From: CAYQDR01 sp964416315
Lineage (GTDB): Bacteria; Methylomirabilota; Methylomirabilia; Rokubacteriales; DASRDR01
NCBI GenBank assembly: GCA_964416315.1
Contig: CAYQDR010000069.1
Span: 1 to 25,210 of the forward strand
Reading direction: 5' to 3'
DNA: 25,210 nucleotides
A model generated the notes under the pieces. That model saw only the letters and a list, made by a program, of their open reading frames with translations. It had not been told where the DNA came from and searched no databases. The translations under genes and the position numbers were made by a program. This document shows positions 7,185-14,499 of this stretch, one piece after another (position 1 is the first letter of the stretch; each line of letters opens with the position of its first letter).

Positions 7185-8231
7185 GTGCCGAGCGTCGACG
7201 GGAGCCGCCTGCTCGGGCTGGTCGAGGCGTTCCAGGGCAAGACGGTCGCCGTGCTGGGGGACGTCGTGGCGGACGAGTACGTCTACGGCAAGCCCCAGCG
7301 GATCTCGCGCGAGGCGCCGGTGCTGATCCTCCGGTACCTCTCGCGCGAGGTGCGGCTCGGCGGTGCCGCGAACGCCTGCCACAACCTCCACGCGCTCGGG
7401 GCGCGCGTGGTGCCGCTCGGTGTGGCGGGCGACGACTGGGCGGGGGGGGCGATCCGGGAGCTGTTCGAGGCGGGGGGCGTGACGACGGAGGGGCTCGTCG
7501 CGGTCGGGGAGCGCGTGACCCCGGTCAAGACGCGCATCATGGCCGGCGGCTACCTGGCCACGCGCCAGCAGATGGTCCGGGTGGACCGGGAGCCGGAGGG
7601 CGGCATTCCCCCGGCGGCCGAGGCCGCGCTGCTGGAGCGGCTCCGGAGCTGGGGGCCGCGCGTGGACGCGCTCCTGCTCTCGGACTACGGGTACGGGACG
7701 ATCACCGGACGGCTCCTGGACGCCGCGCGTGAGCTGGGCGCACGCCGCGGCCTCGTCGTCACCGCCGATTCGCGCTACGATCTCCTCCGCTTCGAGGGCG
7801 TGACGGCCGCGACGCCGAACGAGCCGGAGGTGGAGCACCTCCTCGGCGTCTCGCTCGATCCCGAGAAGGCCGTGGAGCAGGCCGGCTGGCGCCTGCTCGA
7901 GCGGCTGGGGAGCCGGCTCCTCCTCGTGACGCGCGGGTCGAAGGGGCTGGCGCTGTTCGAGCGCGGCGGCGGCGCCACGTTCATCCCGATCTACGGGAGT
8001 GACGAGATCGCGGACGTGACCGGGGCCGGGGACACGGTGATCAGCACGTTCACGCTCGCGCTGACGGGTGGGGCGGCGCCGCTGGACGCGGCCCGGCTCG
8101 CCAACTATGCGGGGGGTGTGGTGGTGATGAAGCGCGGCACCGCGCCGATCACCCGCGGCGAGCTCCGCGAGGCGATCGCGCACGACGCCGGCGCGGGGGA
8201 GCGGGGTGCCGGGCAGGGTGCTGAGCCTTGA
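7185..8231 (+). CDS. rfaE1: D-glycero-beta-D-manno-heptose-7-phosphate kinase (HldE kinase half)
   Basis: This PfkB/ribokinase-family enzyme phosphorylates heptose-7-phosphate at C1 in ADP-heptose synthesis. Motifs seen in the 348-residue protein are VAVLGDVVADEYVYG (residues 21-35, with the sugar-binding Asp), RISREAPV (39-46), VRLGGAANACHN, LLSDYGYG, ADSR, TPNEPE, VTRGSKG and the PfkB signature DVTGAGDT (277-284) with catalytic Asp283. GTG 7185 was chosen because GGAG at 7174-7177 lies 7 nt upstream and the first conserved residues follow directly. Earlier in-frame starts lie upstream of the predicted transcription start. It overlaps rfaE2 by 26 nt. In Escherichia coli the two activities are fused in HldE; here they are separate proteins. 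Confidence 0.95.
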   Translation: MPSVDGSRLLGLVEAFQGKTVAVLGDVVADEYVYGKPQRISREAPVLILRYLSREVRLGGAANACHNLHALGARVVPLGVAGDDWAGGAIRELFEAGGVTTEGLVAVGERVTPVKTRIMAGGYLATRQQMVRVDREPEGGIPPAAEAALLERLRSWGPRVDALLLSDYGYGTITGRLLDAARELGARRGLVVTADSRYDLLRFEGVTAATPNEPEVEHLLGVSLDPEKAVEQAGWRLLERLGSRLLLVTRGSKGLALFERGGGATFIPIYGSDEIADVTGAGDTVISTFTLALTGGAAPLDAARLANYAGGVVVMKRGTAPITRGELREAIAHDAGAGERGAGQGAEP

Positions 8232-8706
8232 CGCGGCGCGCGCGGCTGCGGAGTCCGCGCGGGCGGGCGGCCGCCGCGTCGTGGTCGCCAATGGCTGCTT
8301 CGACCTCCTGCACGTGGGCCACGTGCGTTATCTCGCCGGCGCCCGGGCGCTCGGGGACGTGCTGATCGTCGGGGTGAACTCCGACGAGTCCGTCCGCCGC
8401 CTGAAAGGCCCGGGACGACCGCTGATGCCCGCCGCCGAGCGCGCCGAGCTGGTCGCGGCGCTCTTCGTCGTGGACCACGTCGTGATCTTCGACGACGACA
8501 CCGCGGACCGCCTCGTCGCGCTCCTGCAGCCTGCCGTGCACGCGAAGGGGACCGATTACACGCGGGAGTCCGTGCCCGAGCGCGCGACGGTGCGCGCGGG
8601 CGGCGGCGAGGTCGCCATCGCCGGGGACCCGAAGACGCACTCCACCCGGGACCTGATCGCCCTGATCGTCGAGCGGTTCGCCGCGCCGGGGGCCCGAGCG
8701 CGGTGA
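8206..8706 (+). CDS. rfaE2: D-glycero-beta-D-manno-heptose 1-phosphate adenylyltransferase (HldE cytidylyltransferase-like half)
   Basis: This enzyme makes ADP-D-glycero-beta-D-manno-heptose from the sugar 1-phosphate and ATP. The 166-residue protein is a single nucleotidyltransferase domain with NGCFDLLHVGHVRYL (residues 29-43), containing the HxGH motif at 36-39, then VGVNSDESVRRLKGPGRP, AAERAELVAAL, KGTDYTRESVPE and the C-terminal GDPKTHSTRDLI. Either GTG 8206 or the in-frame GTG 8218 could start it; 8206 gives a 26-nt overlap with the kinase gene. Its TGA overlaps the GTG of the next gene in a GTGA. The next pathway enzyme, the epimerase HldD, is not recognisable here. Confidence 0.95.
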   Translation: MPGRVLSLDAARAAAESARAGGRRVVVANGCFDLLHVGHVRYLAGARALGDVLIVGVNSDESVRRLKGPGRPLMPAAERAELVAALFVVDHVVIFDDDTADRLVALLQPAVHAKGTDYTRESVPERATVRAGGGEVAIAGDPKTHSTRDLIALIVERFAAPGARAR

Positions 8707-9740
8707 GGGGCGAAACCGGAGCGGTGCCGCGCATCGCGCTGGTCAAGCTCTCCGCGCTGGGCGACGTGGTCCACGCGCTCCCGGTCGCCCGCGCCTTGCG
8801 CGCCCGCTTTCCGGGGGCCGGGCTGACCTGGATCGTGGAGCGCCGGGAGCAGGGAATCCTGGCCGGGAACCCCGACCTCGATCAAGTGATCGCCGTGGAC
8901 ACGCGGCTCTGGCGGCAGGAGTTCCGGCGACCCCGGGGCTTGCTGACGGTCTACGACAAGATCCGGGGGCTGACCCGGCGGCTCCGCGGCGGGCGATTCG
9001 ACGTGGCGCTGGACCTCCAGGGACTCTGGAAGAGCGGGGTCATCACGGCGCTGACGGGCGCCCCGCTGCGGGTGGGTCTGGCGCTCGGCCACTGCCGGGA
9101 GCGGGCGAACGTGCTCTTCACCACCCGCCGCGTGACGCCCGCGGCCGAGGCCGTGCACGTGGTCGAGGTGAACCTCGCGCTTCTGGCCGCCCTCGGCATC
9201 ACGCGGGCTGACGTGGGGACGCCGGTGTTCCCGATCGCGGCGGACGCGGGCGCCGACGCCGCGGCGGCGCGGGTCCTGGAGGAGGAGGGGGTCAAACCGG
9301 AGACCCTGCTCGTGGCGCTCCTCCCCGGGGCGGGGCAGGACGTGAAGCGCTGGGGGGTGGAGGGGTACCGGCGGGTGGGGGACGAGCTGGCGGAGCGCCT
9401 CGGCGCGCGCCTGGTCGTCGTGTGGGGACCCGGGGAGGAGCCGCTCGCGCGGGCGATCGCCGCGCGGATGCGCGGCGCGCCGCTCGTCCCGCCGGCGACG
9501 TCGATCCCGGAAATGGTGGCCCTCTTGAGGCGCGCGGCGCTCGTCGTCGGGGGCGACACGGGGCCGGTTCACATCGCCGCCGCGCTGGGCGTGCCGACCC
9601 TGGGCCTCTACGGGCCGACCAGCGCGCGCCGGAACGGACCCTACGGCGCGCGGACGGCGGCGGTCCAGAGCGCCACCGGGCGGATGGACGGCATCGGCGC
9701 GGACGCGGTGCTGGCGGCCGCCGAGGCGCTCGTGCGGTGA
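8703..9740 (+). CDS. waaC: ADP-heptose:LPS heptosyltransferase I-type (GT9)
   Basis: This 345-residue GT9 protein is most like WaaC/RfaC, which adds the first heptose to Kdo2-lipid A. Evidence includes ALVKLSALGDVVHALPVARA at the N-terminus, FDVALDLQGLWKSG, LPGAGQDVKRW, and VVGGDTGPVHIAAALGVPTL followed by GLYGPTSARRNGPYG, typical of this branch. GTG 8703 overlaps the rfaE2 stop in GTGA; an in-frame GTG at 8724 with GGAG upstream would remove seven residues. The gene ends in a GTGA that is duplicated 17 nt later at the epimerase start (see the direct repeat). Its placement beside both heptose-activation genes fits the assignment. Confidence 0.88.
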   Translation: MRGETGAVPRIALVKLSALGDVVHALPVARALRARFPGAGLTWIVERREQGILAGNPDLDQVIAVDTRLWRQEFRRPRGLLTVYDKIRGLTRRLRGGRFDVALDLQGLWKSGVITALTGAPLRVGLALGHCRERANVLFTTRRVTPAAEAVHVVEVNLALLAALGITRADVGTPVFPIAADAGADAAAARVLEEEGVKPETLLVALLPGAGQDVKRWGVEGYRRVGDELAERLGARLVVVWGPGEEPLARAIAARMRGAPLVPPATSIPEMVALLRRAALVVGGDTGPVHIAAALGVPTLGLYGPTSARRNGPYGARTAAVQSATGRMDGIGADAVLAAAEALVR

Positions 9741-9762
9741 GGTGCGATCAGAGGTGAGGTGC
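9736..9762 (+). repeat. 10-nt direct repeat duplicating the waaC/epimerase border
   Basis: GGTGAGGTGC occurs at 9736-9745 and again at 9753-9762, a period of 17 nt. The first copy contains the waaC stop, the second the likely epimerase start. Between them GTG 9737 opens a six-codon reading frame (VRCDQR) whose TGA at 9755-9757 overlaps GTG 9754. The borders are therefore linked by two 4-nt GTGA overlaps. Confidence 0.75.
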
Positions 9763-10716
9763 CTCGTCACCGGCGCCGCAGGCTTCATCGGCTCCCATCT
9801 GGCGGAGCGCCTGGTCGCCGAGGGGCGCGAGGTCCTCGGCGTGGACGCGTTCACGGACTACTACGCCCCCGCGCTGAAGAGCGCGAACGTCGCGGGGCTC
9901 GAGGGGCGCCCGGGCTTCCGCCTCATCCGGGGGAACCTCCTCGACCTGGATCTGCCGGCGCTCCTCGACGGCGCGGACGTCGTGTTTCACCTGGCGGCGC
10001 AGGCCGGCGTGCGGGCGAGCTGGGGCCGCGCGTTCGAGGTCTACACCGGCTGGAACGTGCTCGCGACGCAGCGGCTCCTCGAGGCGGCGCGCGGCCGGCC
10101 GATCCGCCGGTTCGTCTACGCGTCCTCGTCGGCCGTGTACGGGCGCTCGGAGCTGCCGATGCGGGAGGACAGCCCGACGCGCCCCTTGTCTCCCTACGGG
10201 GTCTCCAAGCTGGCAGCCGAGCACCTCTGCAGCCTCTACGCGACCGCGTACCGGGTGCCGACGGTGTCGCTCCGCTACTTCACGGTGTTCGGTCCCCGGC
10301 AGCGTCCGGACATGGCCTTCCACCGGTTCATCCGCGCGCTGCGGCAGGGGCGGCCGCTCCCGGTCTTCGGCGACGGGCGGCAGACGCGCGACTTCACCTT
10401 CGTCGGGGACGCGGTGGACGCGACCTGCCGCGCGGCAGCGGCGGACGCGCCGCCCGGCGAGGTGCTGAACGTCGCCGGGGGGGCGCGGGTCGAGTTGCGG
10501 GAGGCGATCCGGGAGATCGAGCGGCTCGTCGGGCGGCGGGCGATCCTGGAGACGGCGCCGGCGCCGGCCGGCGAGATGGCGCACACGTACGCCGACACGG
10601 CCCGGGCGGCGGAGGTGCTCGGGTGGAGCCCGAAGACGCCGCTCGCGGAGGGGTTGCGTGAAGAAGTGGCGTGGATCGAGCGCGTCGAGCGGGCGGGCGG
10701 ATTCCCGGATGGCTAG
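9754..10716 (+). CDS. NAD-dependent sugar-nucleotide epimerase/dehydratase (extended SDR)
   Basis: The protein (320 residues from GTG 9754) is an extended short-chain dehydrogenase of the GalE/UDP-glucuronate-epimerase type. The NAD-binding GAAGFIG is at residues 7-13. DAFTDYY, VFHLAAQAGVRASW, YASSSAVYG, catalytic Tyr148 and Lys152 in YGVSK, RYFTVFGPRQRPDM and DGRQTRDFTFVGD are all present. DAFTDYY and the AQAGVR loop favour UDP-glucuronate 4-epimerase-like enzymes over HldD. GTG 9742 is an alternative start, but GTG 9754 gives the duplicated GTGA overlap and puts the NAD motif at the usual distance. It overlaps the next gene by 8 nt. It probably supplies an activated sugar for the nearby glycosyltransferases; the substrate is uncertain. 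Confidence 0.85.
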   Translation: MRCLVTGAAGFIGSHLAERLVAEGREVLGVDAFTDYYAPALKSANVAGLEGRPGFRLIRGNLLDLDLPALLDGADVVFHLAAQAGVRASWGRAFEVYTGWNVLATQRLLEAARGRPIRRFVYASSSAVYGRSELPMREDSPTRPLSPYGVSKLAAEHLCSLYATAYRVPTVSLRYFTVFGPRQRPDMAFHRFIRALRQGRPLPVFGDGRQTRDFTFVGDAVDATCRAAAADAPPGEVLNVAGGARVELREAIREIERLVGRRAILETAPAPAGEMAHTYADTARAAEVLGWSPKTPLAEGLREEVAWIERVERAGGFPDG

Positions 10717-11521
10717 CCTCTCGGTCGCCGTGGTGGCGCTGAACGAGGCGGAGCGCATCCGCGCCTGTCTCGAAAGCGTGGCGTGGGCGGACCAGGTGGT
10801 CGTGGTGGACTCGGGGTCGAGCGACAAGACCGTCGAGATCGCCCGCGAGTTCACGGACCACGTCCTGTTCCACCCCTGGGCGGGGTTCGCGGCGCAGAAG
10901 AACTTCGCGGCCACCCAGTGCCGCGGCGACTGGATCCTGTCGCTCGACGCCGACGAGCGCGTGACGGAGGCCCTCCGGCGGGAGATCACCGGGGTGCTCG
11001 CGGGGGACCCGTCCGTCTCCGGCTTCTTCGTCCCGCGCCGGAACTTCTTTAGGGGGCGCTGGATGCGCTGGGGTGGATTCTACCCCGACTACCAGCTACG
11101 CCTCTTCCGCCGGGGCCGGGGCGCCTACCGGGTGCGGGCCGTCCACGAGTCCCTCCGCGTGGACGGCGCGACGGCGCGACTCCGGGCGCCGCTCGTGCAC
11201 GAGAGCTACCGGGGAGTCGAGGACTTCGTCACGCGGGCGAACCGCTACTCGGACCTGGCGGCGCGGGACCTCGCCGCGGAGGGGCGCGGCGGGTCCGTCG
11301 TGGACCTGCTGCTCCGGCCCCTCTGGCGGTTCGCCCGGATGTACGTCGTCCGCGGCGGATTCCTCGACGGCTGGCACGGCTTCCTCCTGGCCGTCCTCTA
11401 TGCGCACTACGTCTTCATCCGCACGGCGAAGGTGCGGGAGCTGCGGGTCGCGGGAGAAGGGAGCGGGGACGCGGAGGGCGCAAGCCGGAGGCCCGGCGAC
11501 CAGATGGACACGCGGCCGTGA
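10709..11521 (+). CDS. Glycosyltransferase family 2, WaaE/KdtX-like
   Basis: This 270-residue GT-A enzyme resembles the WaaE/LgtF branch that adds glucose or a similar sugar to the LPS inner-core heptose. Motifs are VVALNEAERI (residues 8-17), VVVDSGSSDKTVEIA, the branch-typical WAGFAAQKNFA (57-67), metal-binding Asp80-Ala-Asp82 in LSLDADER, and FYPDYQLRLFRR with VHESL. The C-terminal hydrophobic stretch, GFLDGWHGFLLAVLYAHYVF, probably associates with the membrane. ATG 10709 is preferred over a longer upstream frame that overlaps the epimerase by 59 nt without adding conserved sequence. The stop overlaps kdsB in GTGA. The sugar donor is not determined. Confidence 0.88.
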   Translation: MASLSVAVVALNEAERIRACLESVAWADQVVVVDSGSSDKTVEIAREFTDHVLFHPWAGFAAQKNFAATQCRGDWILSLDADERVTEALRREITGVLAGDPSVSGFFVPRRNFFRGRWMRWGGFYPDYQLRLFRRGRGAYRVRAVHESLRVDGATARLRAPLVHESYRGVEDFVTRANRYSDLAARDLAAEGRGGSVVDLLLRPLWRFARMYVVRGGFLDGWHGFLLAVLYAHYVFIRTAKVRELRVAGEGSGDAEGASRRPGDQMDTRP

Positions 11522-12258
11522 CCGGCGCGATTGCCGTGATCCCGGCCCGCTACGCCTCGGCGCGCTTCCCCGGCAAGGCGCTCGTGGAGGTCGCGGGGAA
11601 GCCGCTGATCCGCCACGTCTGGGAGCAGGCGCGGCGCCTCCAGAGCGCGAGCGAAGTCCTCGTGGCGACGGACGACGAGCGGATCGCACGGGCCGTCCGG
11701 GCGTTCGGCGGCACGGCCGTCCTGACGCGCGCGGACCACCCGAGCGGGACCGACCGCGTCGCCGAGGCCGTGCGGGCGATCGAGGCGGAGCTCGTGGTGA
11801 ACCTCCAGGGGGACGAGCCGGCGTTCGACGTCAAGGCCGTGGACGAGCTGGTGCGTCTGATGGCCGGGGAGTCGGCGATCGAGATGGGGACCCTCGCCCA
11901 CCCGATCACGGACGACGCCGAGCACGCCGACTTGAACGCGACGAAGGTCGTCCTCGACCAGGCGGGGTACGCGCTCTACTTCTCTCGGGCCCCGATCCCA
12001 TTCCGGCGGCGCCCCGGCTTCGCCGCGCCACTCCGGCACATCGGCATCTACGTCTTCCGGCGGGCGTTTCTGGAGCGGTTCGCCGCCCTCCGGCCGACGC
12101 CGCTCGAGCAGTGCGAGGCCCTCGAGCAGCTCCGGGCGCTCGAGCACGGGGTCCGGATCCGTGTCGTGCTGACGCCACACGCCTCGATCGGCGTGGACGT
12201 TCCCGCGGACGTGGCGCGGCTCGAGGCGCACCTCCGGACCACCGAAGGATCGGGATGA
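11518..12258 (+). CDS. kdsB: 3-deoxy-manno-octulosonate cytidylyltransferase (CMP-Kdo synthetase)
   Basis: KdsB activates Kdo with CTP to CMP-Kdo, the donor for WaaA. The 246-residue protein has the full family pattern: VIPARYASARFPGKAL (nucleotide-binding loop, residues 6-21), VLVATDDERI, HPSGTDRVAEA, LVVNLQGDEPAF, KVVLDQAGYALYFSRAPIPF, HIGIYVFRR, PLEQCEALEQLRALE and GVDVPADV near the C-terminus. GTG 11518 overlaps the preceding stop by 4 nt (GTGA). The gene's own stop lies in ATGA 12255-12258, which also starts a mini-ORF in the repeat-rich gap that follows. Confidence 0.97.
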   Translation: MTGAIAVIPARYASARFPGKALVEVAGKPLIRHVWEQARRLQSASEVLVATDDERIARAVRAFGGTAVLTRADHPSGTDRVAEAVRAIEAELVVNLQGDEPAFDVKAVDELVRLMAGESAIEMGTLAHPITDDAEHADLNATKVVLDQAGYALYFSRAPIPFRRRPGFAAPLRHIGIYVFRRAFLERFAALRPTPLEQCEALEQLRALEHGVRIRVVLTPHASIGVDVPADVARLEAHLRTTEGSG

Positions 12259-12431
12259 GACACTCGGTGTCAACCCCAGGGCCCTTGCGCGCCGTGTCGA
12301 GGGGCGCCGAGGAACCGCGGCCCCCCTCCCCCCGAAGGCGGCCGGAGGGACGGGGCGTCGCGAGGGCCGCAGGCCCGAGCCGTCCCGGCGATACGGTCAA
12401 CGGGGGCGGGGGTGCGGGGGGTCCCGCGTGA
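12255..12431 (+). other. Junction mini-ORF D between kdsB and trpS
   Basis: ATG 12255 overlaps the kdsB stop by 4 nt (ATGA), and the frame runs unbroken for 58 codons to TGA 12429-12431, which overlaps the next GTG in GTGA 12428-12431. TGAGACAC occurs at both ends (12256-12263 and 12429-12436). A short hairpin, GACAC-TCG-GTGTC, spans 12259-12271. The reverse complement of 12341-12390 resembles 20654-20702 of mini-ORF B, at roughly 80-85% by eye. The peptide is Pro/Arg/Gly-rich with no recognisable domain, so it is listed as a structural element rather than a proven protein. Confidence 0.5.
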
Positions 12432-12535
12432 GACACGCCACGTCCCGCCCGGCCTCGCCGGTGAGCGTTCTCAGCGTTGGGCGCCCCTCCCCCCGAAGGG
12501 TGGGAGGGGGCGGGGGTGCGGGGGGTCCCGCGTGA
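12428..12535 (+). other. Junction mini-ORF E (one tandem-repeat unit)
   Basis: GTG 12428 overlaps the stop of mini-ORF D. The frame has 35 codons before TGA 12533-12535, which again overlaps a GTG (12532) in GTGA. The 104-nt repeat period equals 36 codons minus the 4-nt overlap, so every tandem copy restarts the same peptide, VRHATSRPAS... ending GGAGGPA. No known domain is visible. Confidence 0.5.
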
Positions 12536-12720
12536 GACACGCCACGTCCCGCCCGGCCTCNNNNNNNNNNNNNNNNNNNNNNNNNNNNNNNNNNNNNNNN
12601 NNNNNNNNNNNNNNNNNNNNNNNNNNNNNNNNNNNNNNNNNNNNNNNNNNNNNNNNNNNNGTTGGGCGCCCCTCCCCCCGAAGGGTGGGAGGGGGCGGGG
12701 GTGCGGGGGGTCCCGAATGA
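12532..12720 (+). other. Junction mini-ORF F, containing the assembly gap
   Basis: GTG 12532 begins a second copy of mini-ORF E. After the N run the same frame, as placed by the gap length, resumes and ends GGAGGPE at TGA 12718-12720, overlapping the trpS ATG 12717 in ATGA. If the gap really lacks 19 nt, the unit would again be 108 nt. Because the gap length is only nominal, frame continuity is not demonstrated. Confidence 0.35.
12561..12660. other. Assembly gap (100 N)
   Basis: Exactly 100 ambiguous bases lie inside the tandem repeat, as expected for a scaffold join or a repeat collapse. The length is probably nominal. Confidence 0.98.
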
Positions 12721-13703
12721 CCGCGCGGGACCGCGTGCTCTCGGGAACCCGCCCGACCGGGCGCCTGCACCTCGGGAACCTCCTGGGGGCCCTCGAGGAC
12801 TGGGTGCGGCTCCAGGACGAGTACGACTGCTTCTACTTCGTCGCGGACTGGCACAGCCTGACGACCGAGCTCCCGGCGAAGGGGGAGATCGCGGCGAACA
12901 CGCTCGAGGTGGCGGCGGACTTCCTGGGCGCCGGGCTCGATCCCGAGCGGAGCACGCTCTTCGTCCAGTCGCTCGTGCCGGAGCACGCGGAGCTGCACCT
13001 CCTCTTCTCCATGCTCACGCCGGTGGCCTGGCTCGAGCGGGTCCCGACGTACAAGGAGATGGTCGAGCAGCTCAAGCTCGAGTCCCCGTCCTACGGCCTG
13101 CTGGGCTACCCCCTCCTGCAGGCGGCCGACATCCTCATGTACAAGCCGCGCTACGTCCCGGTGGGGGTCGATCAGGTGCCGCACATCGAGCTGACCCGAG
13201 AGATCGCGCGCCGGTTCAACAACACCTTCGGCCCCGTCTTCCCCGAGCCCGAGGCGAAGCTCACCGTGATCCCGAAGGTCCCCGGGACCGACGGCCGGAA
13301 GATGTCCAAGTCCTACGGCAACGCGATCTACCTGGCGGACCCGGCCGAGGTCACGGTCCCGAAAATCCGCACGATGGTGACGGACCCCGCGCGCAAGCGC
13401 CGCTCGGACCCCGGCAACCCGGACGTCTGCCCGGTGTTCGACCTCCACAAGATCTTCACGCCGGAGGCCGAACGGGAGTACGCCGCCCACGGCTGCCGGA
13501 CGGCCGGGATCGGCTGCCTGGACTGCAAGGACATCCTCCTGCGCCACCTGATGCCGCGCCTGGACGAGCTGCGCGCGCGCCGGAGCGAGGCCGCGGCCAA
13601 CCCTCGGCGGCTCCGGGAGATCCTGGAGGAGGGCTCCGCCCGGGCGCGGCGGGTCGCGCGGGAGACACTCGCGGAGGCGAAGGCCGCGGCGGGGATCGCC
13701 TGA
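12717..13703 (+). CDS. trpS: Tryptophan--tRNA ligase
   Basis: This class I aminoacyl-tRNA synthetase charges tRNA-Trp. The start chosen is ATG 12717, giving 328 residues, typical of bacterial TrpRS. SGTRPTGRLHLGNLLGAL (residues 9-26) contains the HIGH-type HLGN (18-21). FVADWHSLT, SMLTPVAWLERVPTYKE, YPLLQAADILMY, VGVDQVPHIELTREIA and KMSKS (195-199) follow, then the C-terminal GCRTAGIGCLDCK. The open frame continues upstream through the gap and repeats, but that part is not TrpRS. No good Shine-Dalgarno is visible apart from a G-run in the last repeat copy; the start overlaps the preceding mini-ORF stop in ATGA, so initiation may be by translational coupling. Confidence 0.96.
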   Translation: MTARDRVLSGTRPTGRLHLGNLLGALEDWVRLQDEYDCFYFVADWHSLTTELPAKGEIAANTLEVAADFLGAGLDPERSTLFVQSLVPEHAELHLLFSMLTPVAWLERVPTYKEMVEQLKLESPSYGLLGYPLLQAADILMYKPRYVPVGVDQVPHIELTREIARRFNNTFGPVFPEPEAKLTVIPKVPGTDGRKMSKSYGNAIYLADPAEVTVPKIRTMVTDPARKRRSDPGNPDVCPVFDLHKIFTPEAEREYAAHGCRTAGIGCLDCKDILLRHLMPRLDELRARRSEAAANPRRLREILEEGSARARRVARETLAEAKAAAGIA

Positions 13704-13716
13704 GGCCGGGGGGCGC

Positions 13717-14499
13717 GTGGTGGTGATGGGGACGAATGCCCGGGAGGACGCCGGGGCCGCGTCCCCGCTCACGGTCCGTCTGGAGGGGTTCGAGGGCCCC
13801 CTCGACCTGCTCCTGCACCTGGCGCGGACCGACGAGATCGACCTGGCCCGGCTCCCGATCCGGCGGATCACCGACCAGTACCTCGCGCACCTCGAGTCGG
13901 TGGACTTCCGCGAGCTGGACGACGCCGGCGCCTTCCTGGTCCTCGCGGCGACGCTCATCTACCTCAAGTCGAAGCTCCTGCTCCCGCAGCCGGAGGCGGA
14001 GGAGGCGCTGGACGAGGAGGGCGAAGCGCTCCGCCTCGAGCTGGAGGCGCGGCTGCGCGCCTACGCCCGGGTCAAGGAGCTCGGCGAGTGGCTGCGCGAC
14101 CGGGAGGCGGCGTGGGGCACCCGCTTCGCCCGGACCTGGAGCGAACTGCCGATCCCCGAGTACCTCCCGATCGAGAGCGTGAGCCTCTGGGATCTCGGGG
14201 AGGCGTACCGGCAGTTCCTCGAGCGCCTCGCCCGGGGGGAGCCGACCCGCGACATCGAGCCGGAGCCCCCGTCGTTGCTCGCGCGGATGGCCGAGATCCT
14301 CGGCGTGCTGGACCATTCCTGGTACGTGCTGTTCTCCGCGCTGCTCGGGGCCTCGCCGCCCCGCCCCGAGGTGGTCGTGACGTTGCTGGCCGTGCTGGAG
14401 CTCGTCCGCCTCCAGCGGGCCCGGACACAGCAGCCGGAGCTGTTCGGGGAGATCGTGATCGAACGCGCCCCGCCCGGAGGTGTGAGCCGTGAACCCTGA
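13717..14499 (+). CDS. scpA: Segregation and condensation protein A
   Basis: ScpA is the kleisin subunit of the SMC-ScpAB complex that compacts and segregates the chromosome. The 260-residue protein opens with the diagnostic VRLEGFEGPLDLLLHLAR, then IDLARLPIRRITDQYL and AATLIYLKSKLLLP, forming the N-terminal helices that bind the SMC neck. An acidic linker follows. The C-terminal winged-helix region contains VVVTLLAVLELVRLQ and the ending QQPELFGEIVIER. GTG 13717 (13 nt after trpS) or the in-frame ATG 13726 may be the start; conserved sequence begins well after both. It overlaps scpB by 11 nt, the usual pairing. Confidence 0.95.
   Translation: MVVMGTNAREDAGAASPLTVRLEGFEGPLDLLLHLARTDEIDLARLPIRRITDQYLAHLESVDFRELDDAGAFLVLAATLIYLKSKLLLPQPEAEEALDEEGEALRLELEARLRAYARVKELGEWLRDREAAWGTRFARTWSELPIPEYLPIESVSLWDLGEAYRQFLERLARGEPTRDIEPEPPSLLARMAEILGVLDHSWYVLFSALLGASPPRPEVVVTLLAVLELVRLQRARTQQPELFGEIVIERAPPGGVSREP

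Larger units (their letters stand above)
12402..12716 (+). repeat. 104-nt tandem repeat interrupted by an assembly gap
   Basis: One full unit (12402-12505) is followed by 55 nt of a second (12506-12560) before the N run; after the gap the sequence resumes at unit offset 74 (12661) and runs into a further partial copy ending at the trpS start. Each unit carries an imperfect CCCCTCCCCCC/GGTGGGAGGGG hairpin with a GAAG loop and a small GCGTG-AGA-CACGC hairpin. Only 19 nt would be missing if there is no extra copy; the true copy number is unknown. Confidence 0.9.

Noticed and set aside
12477..12716. N-terminal extension of trpS through the assembly gap
   Set aside because: It crosses undefined bases and tandem repeats; standard TrpRS begins at ATG 12717.
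12402..12716. CRISPR array
   Set aside because: The unit is a contiguous 104-nt tandem repeat without unique spacers, and there are no cas genes.
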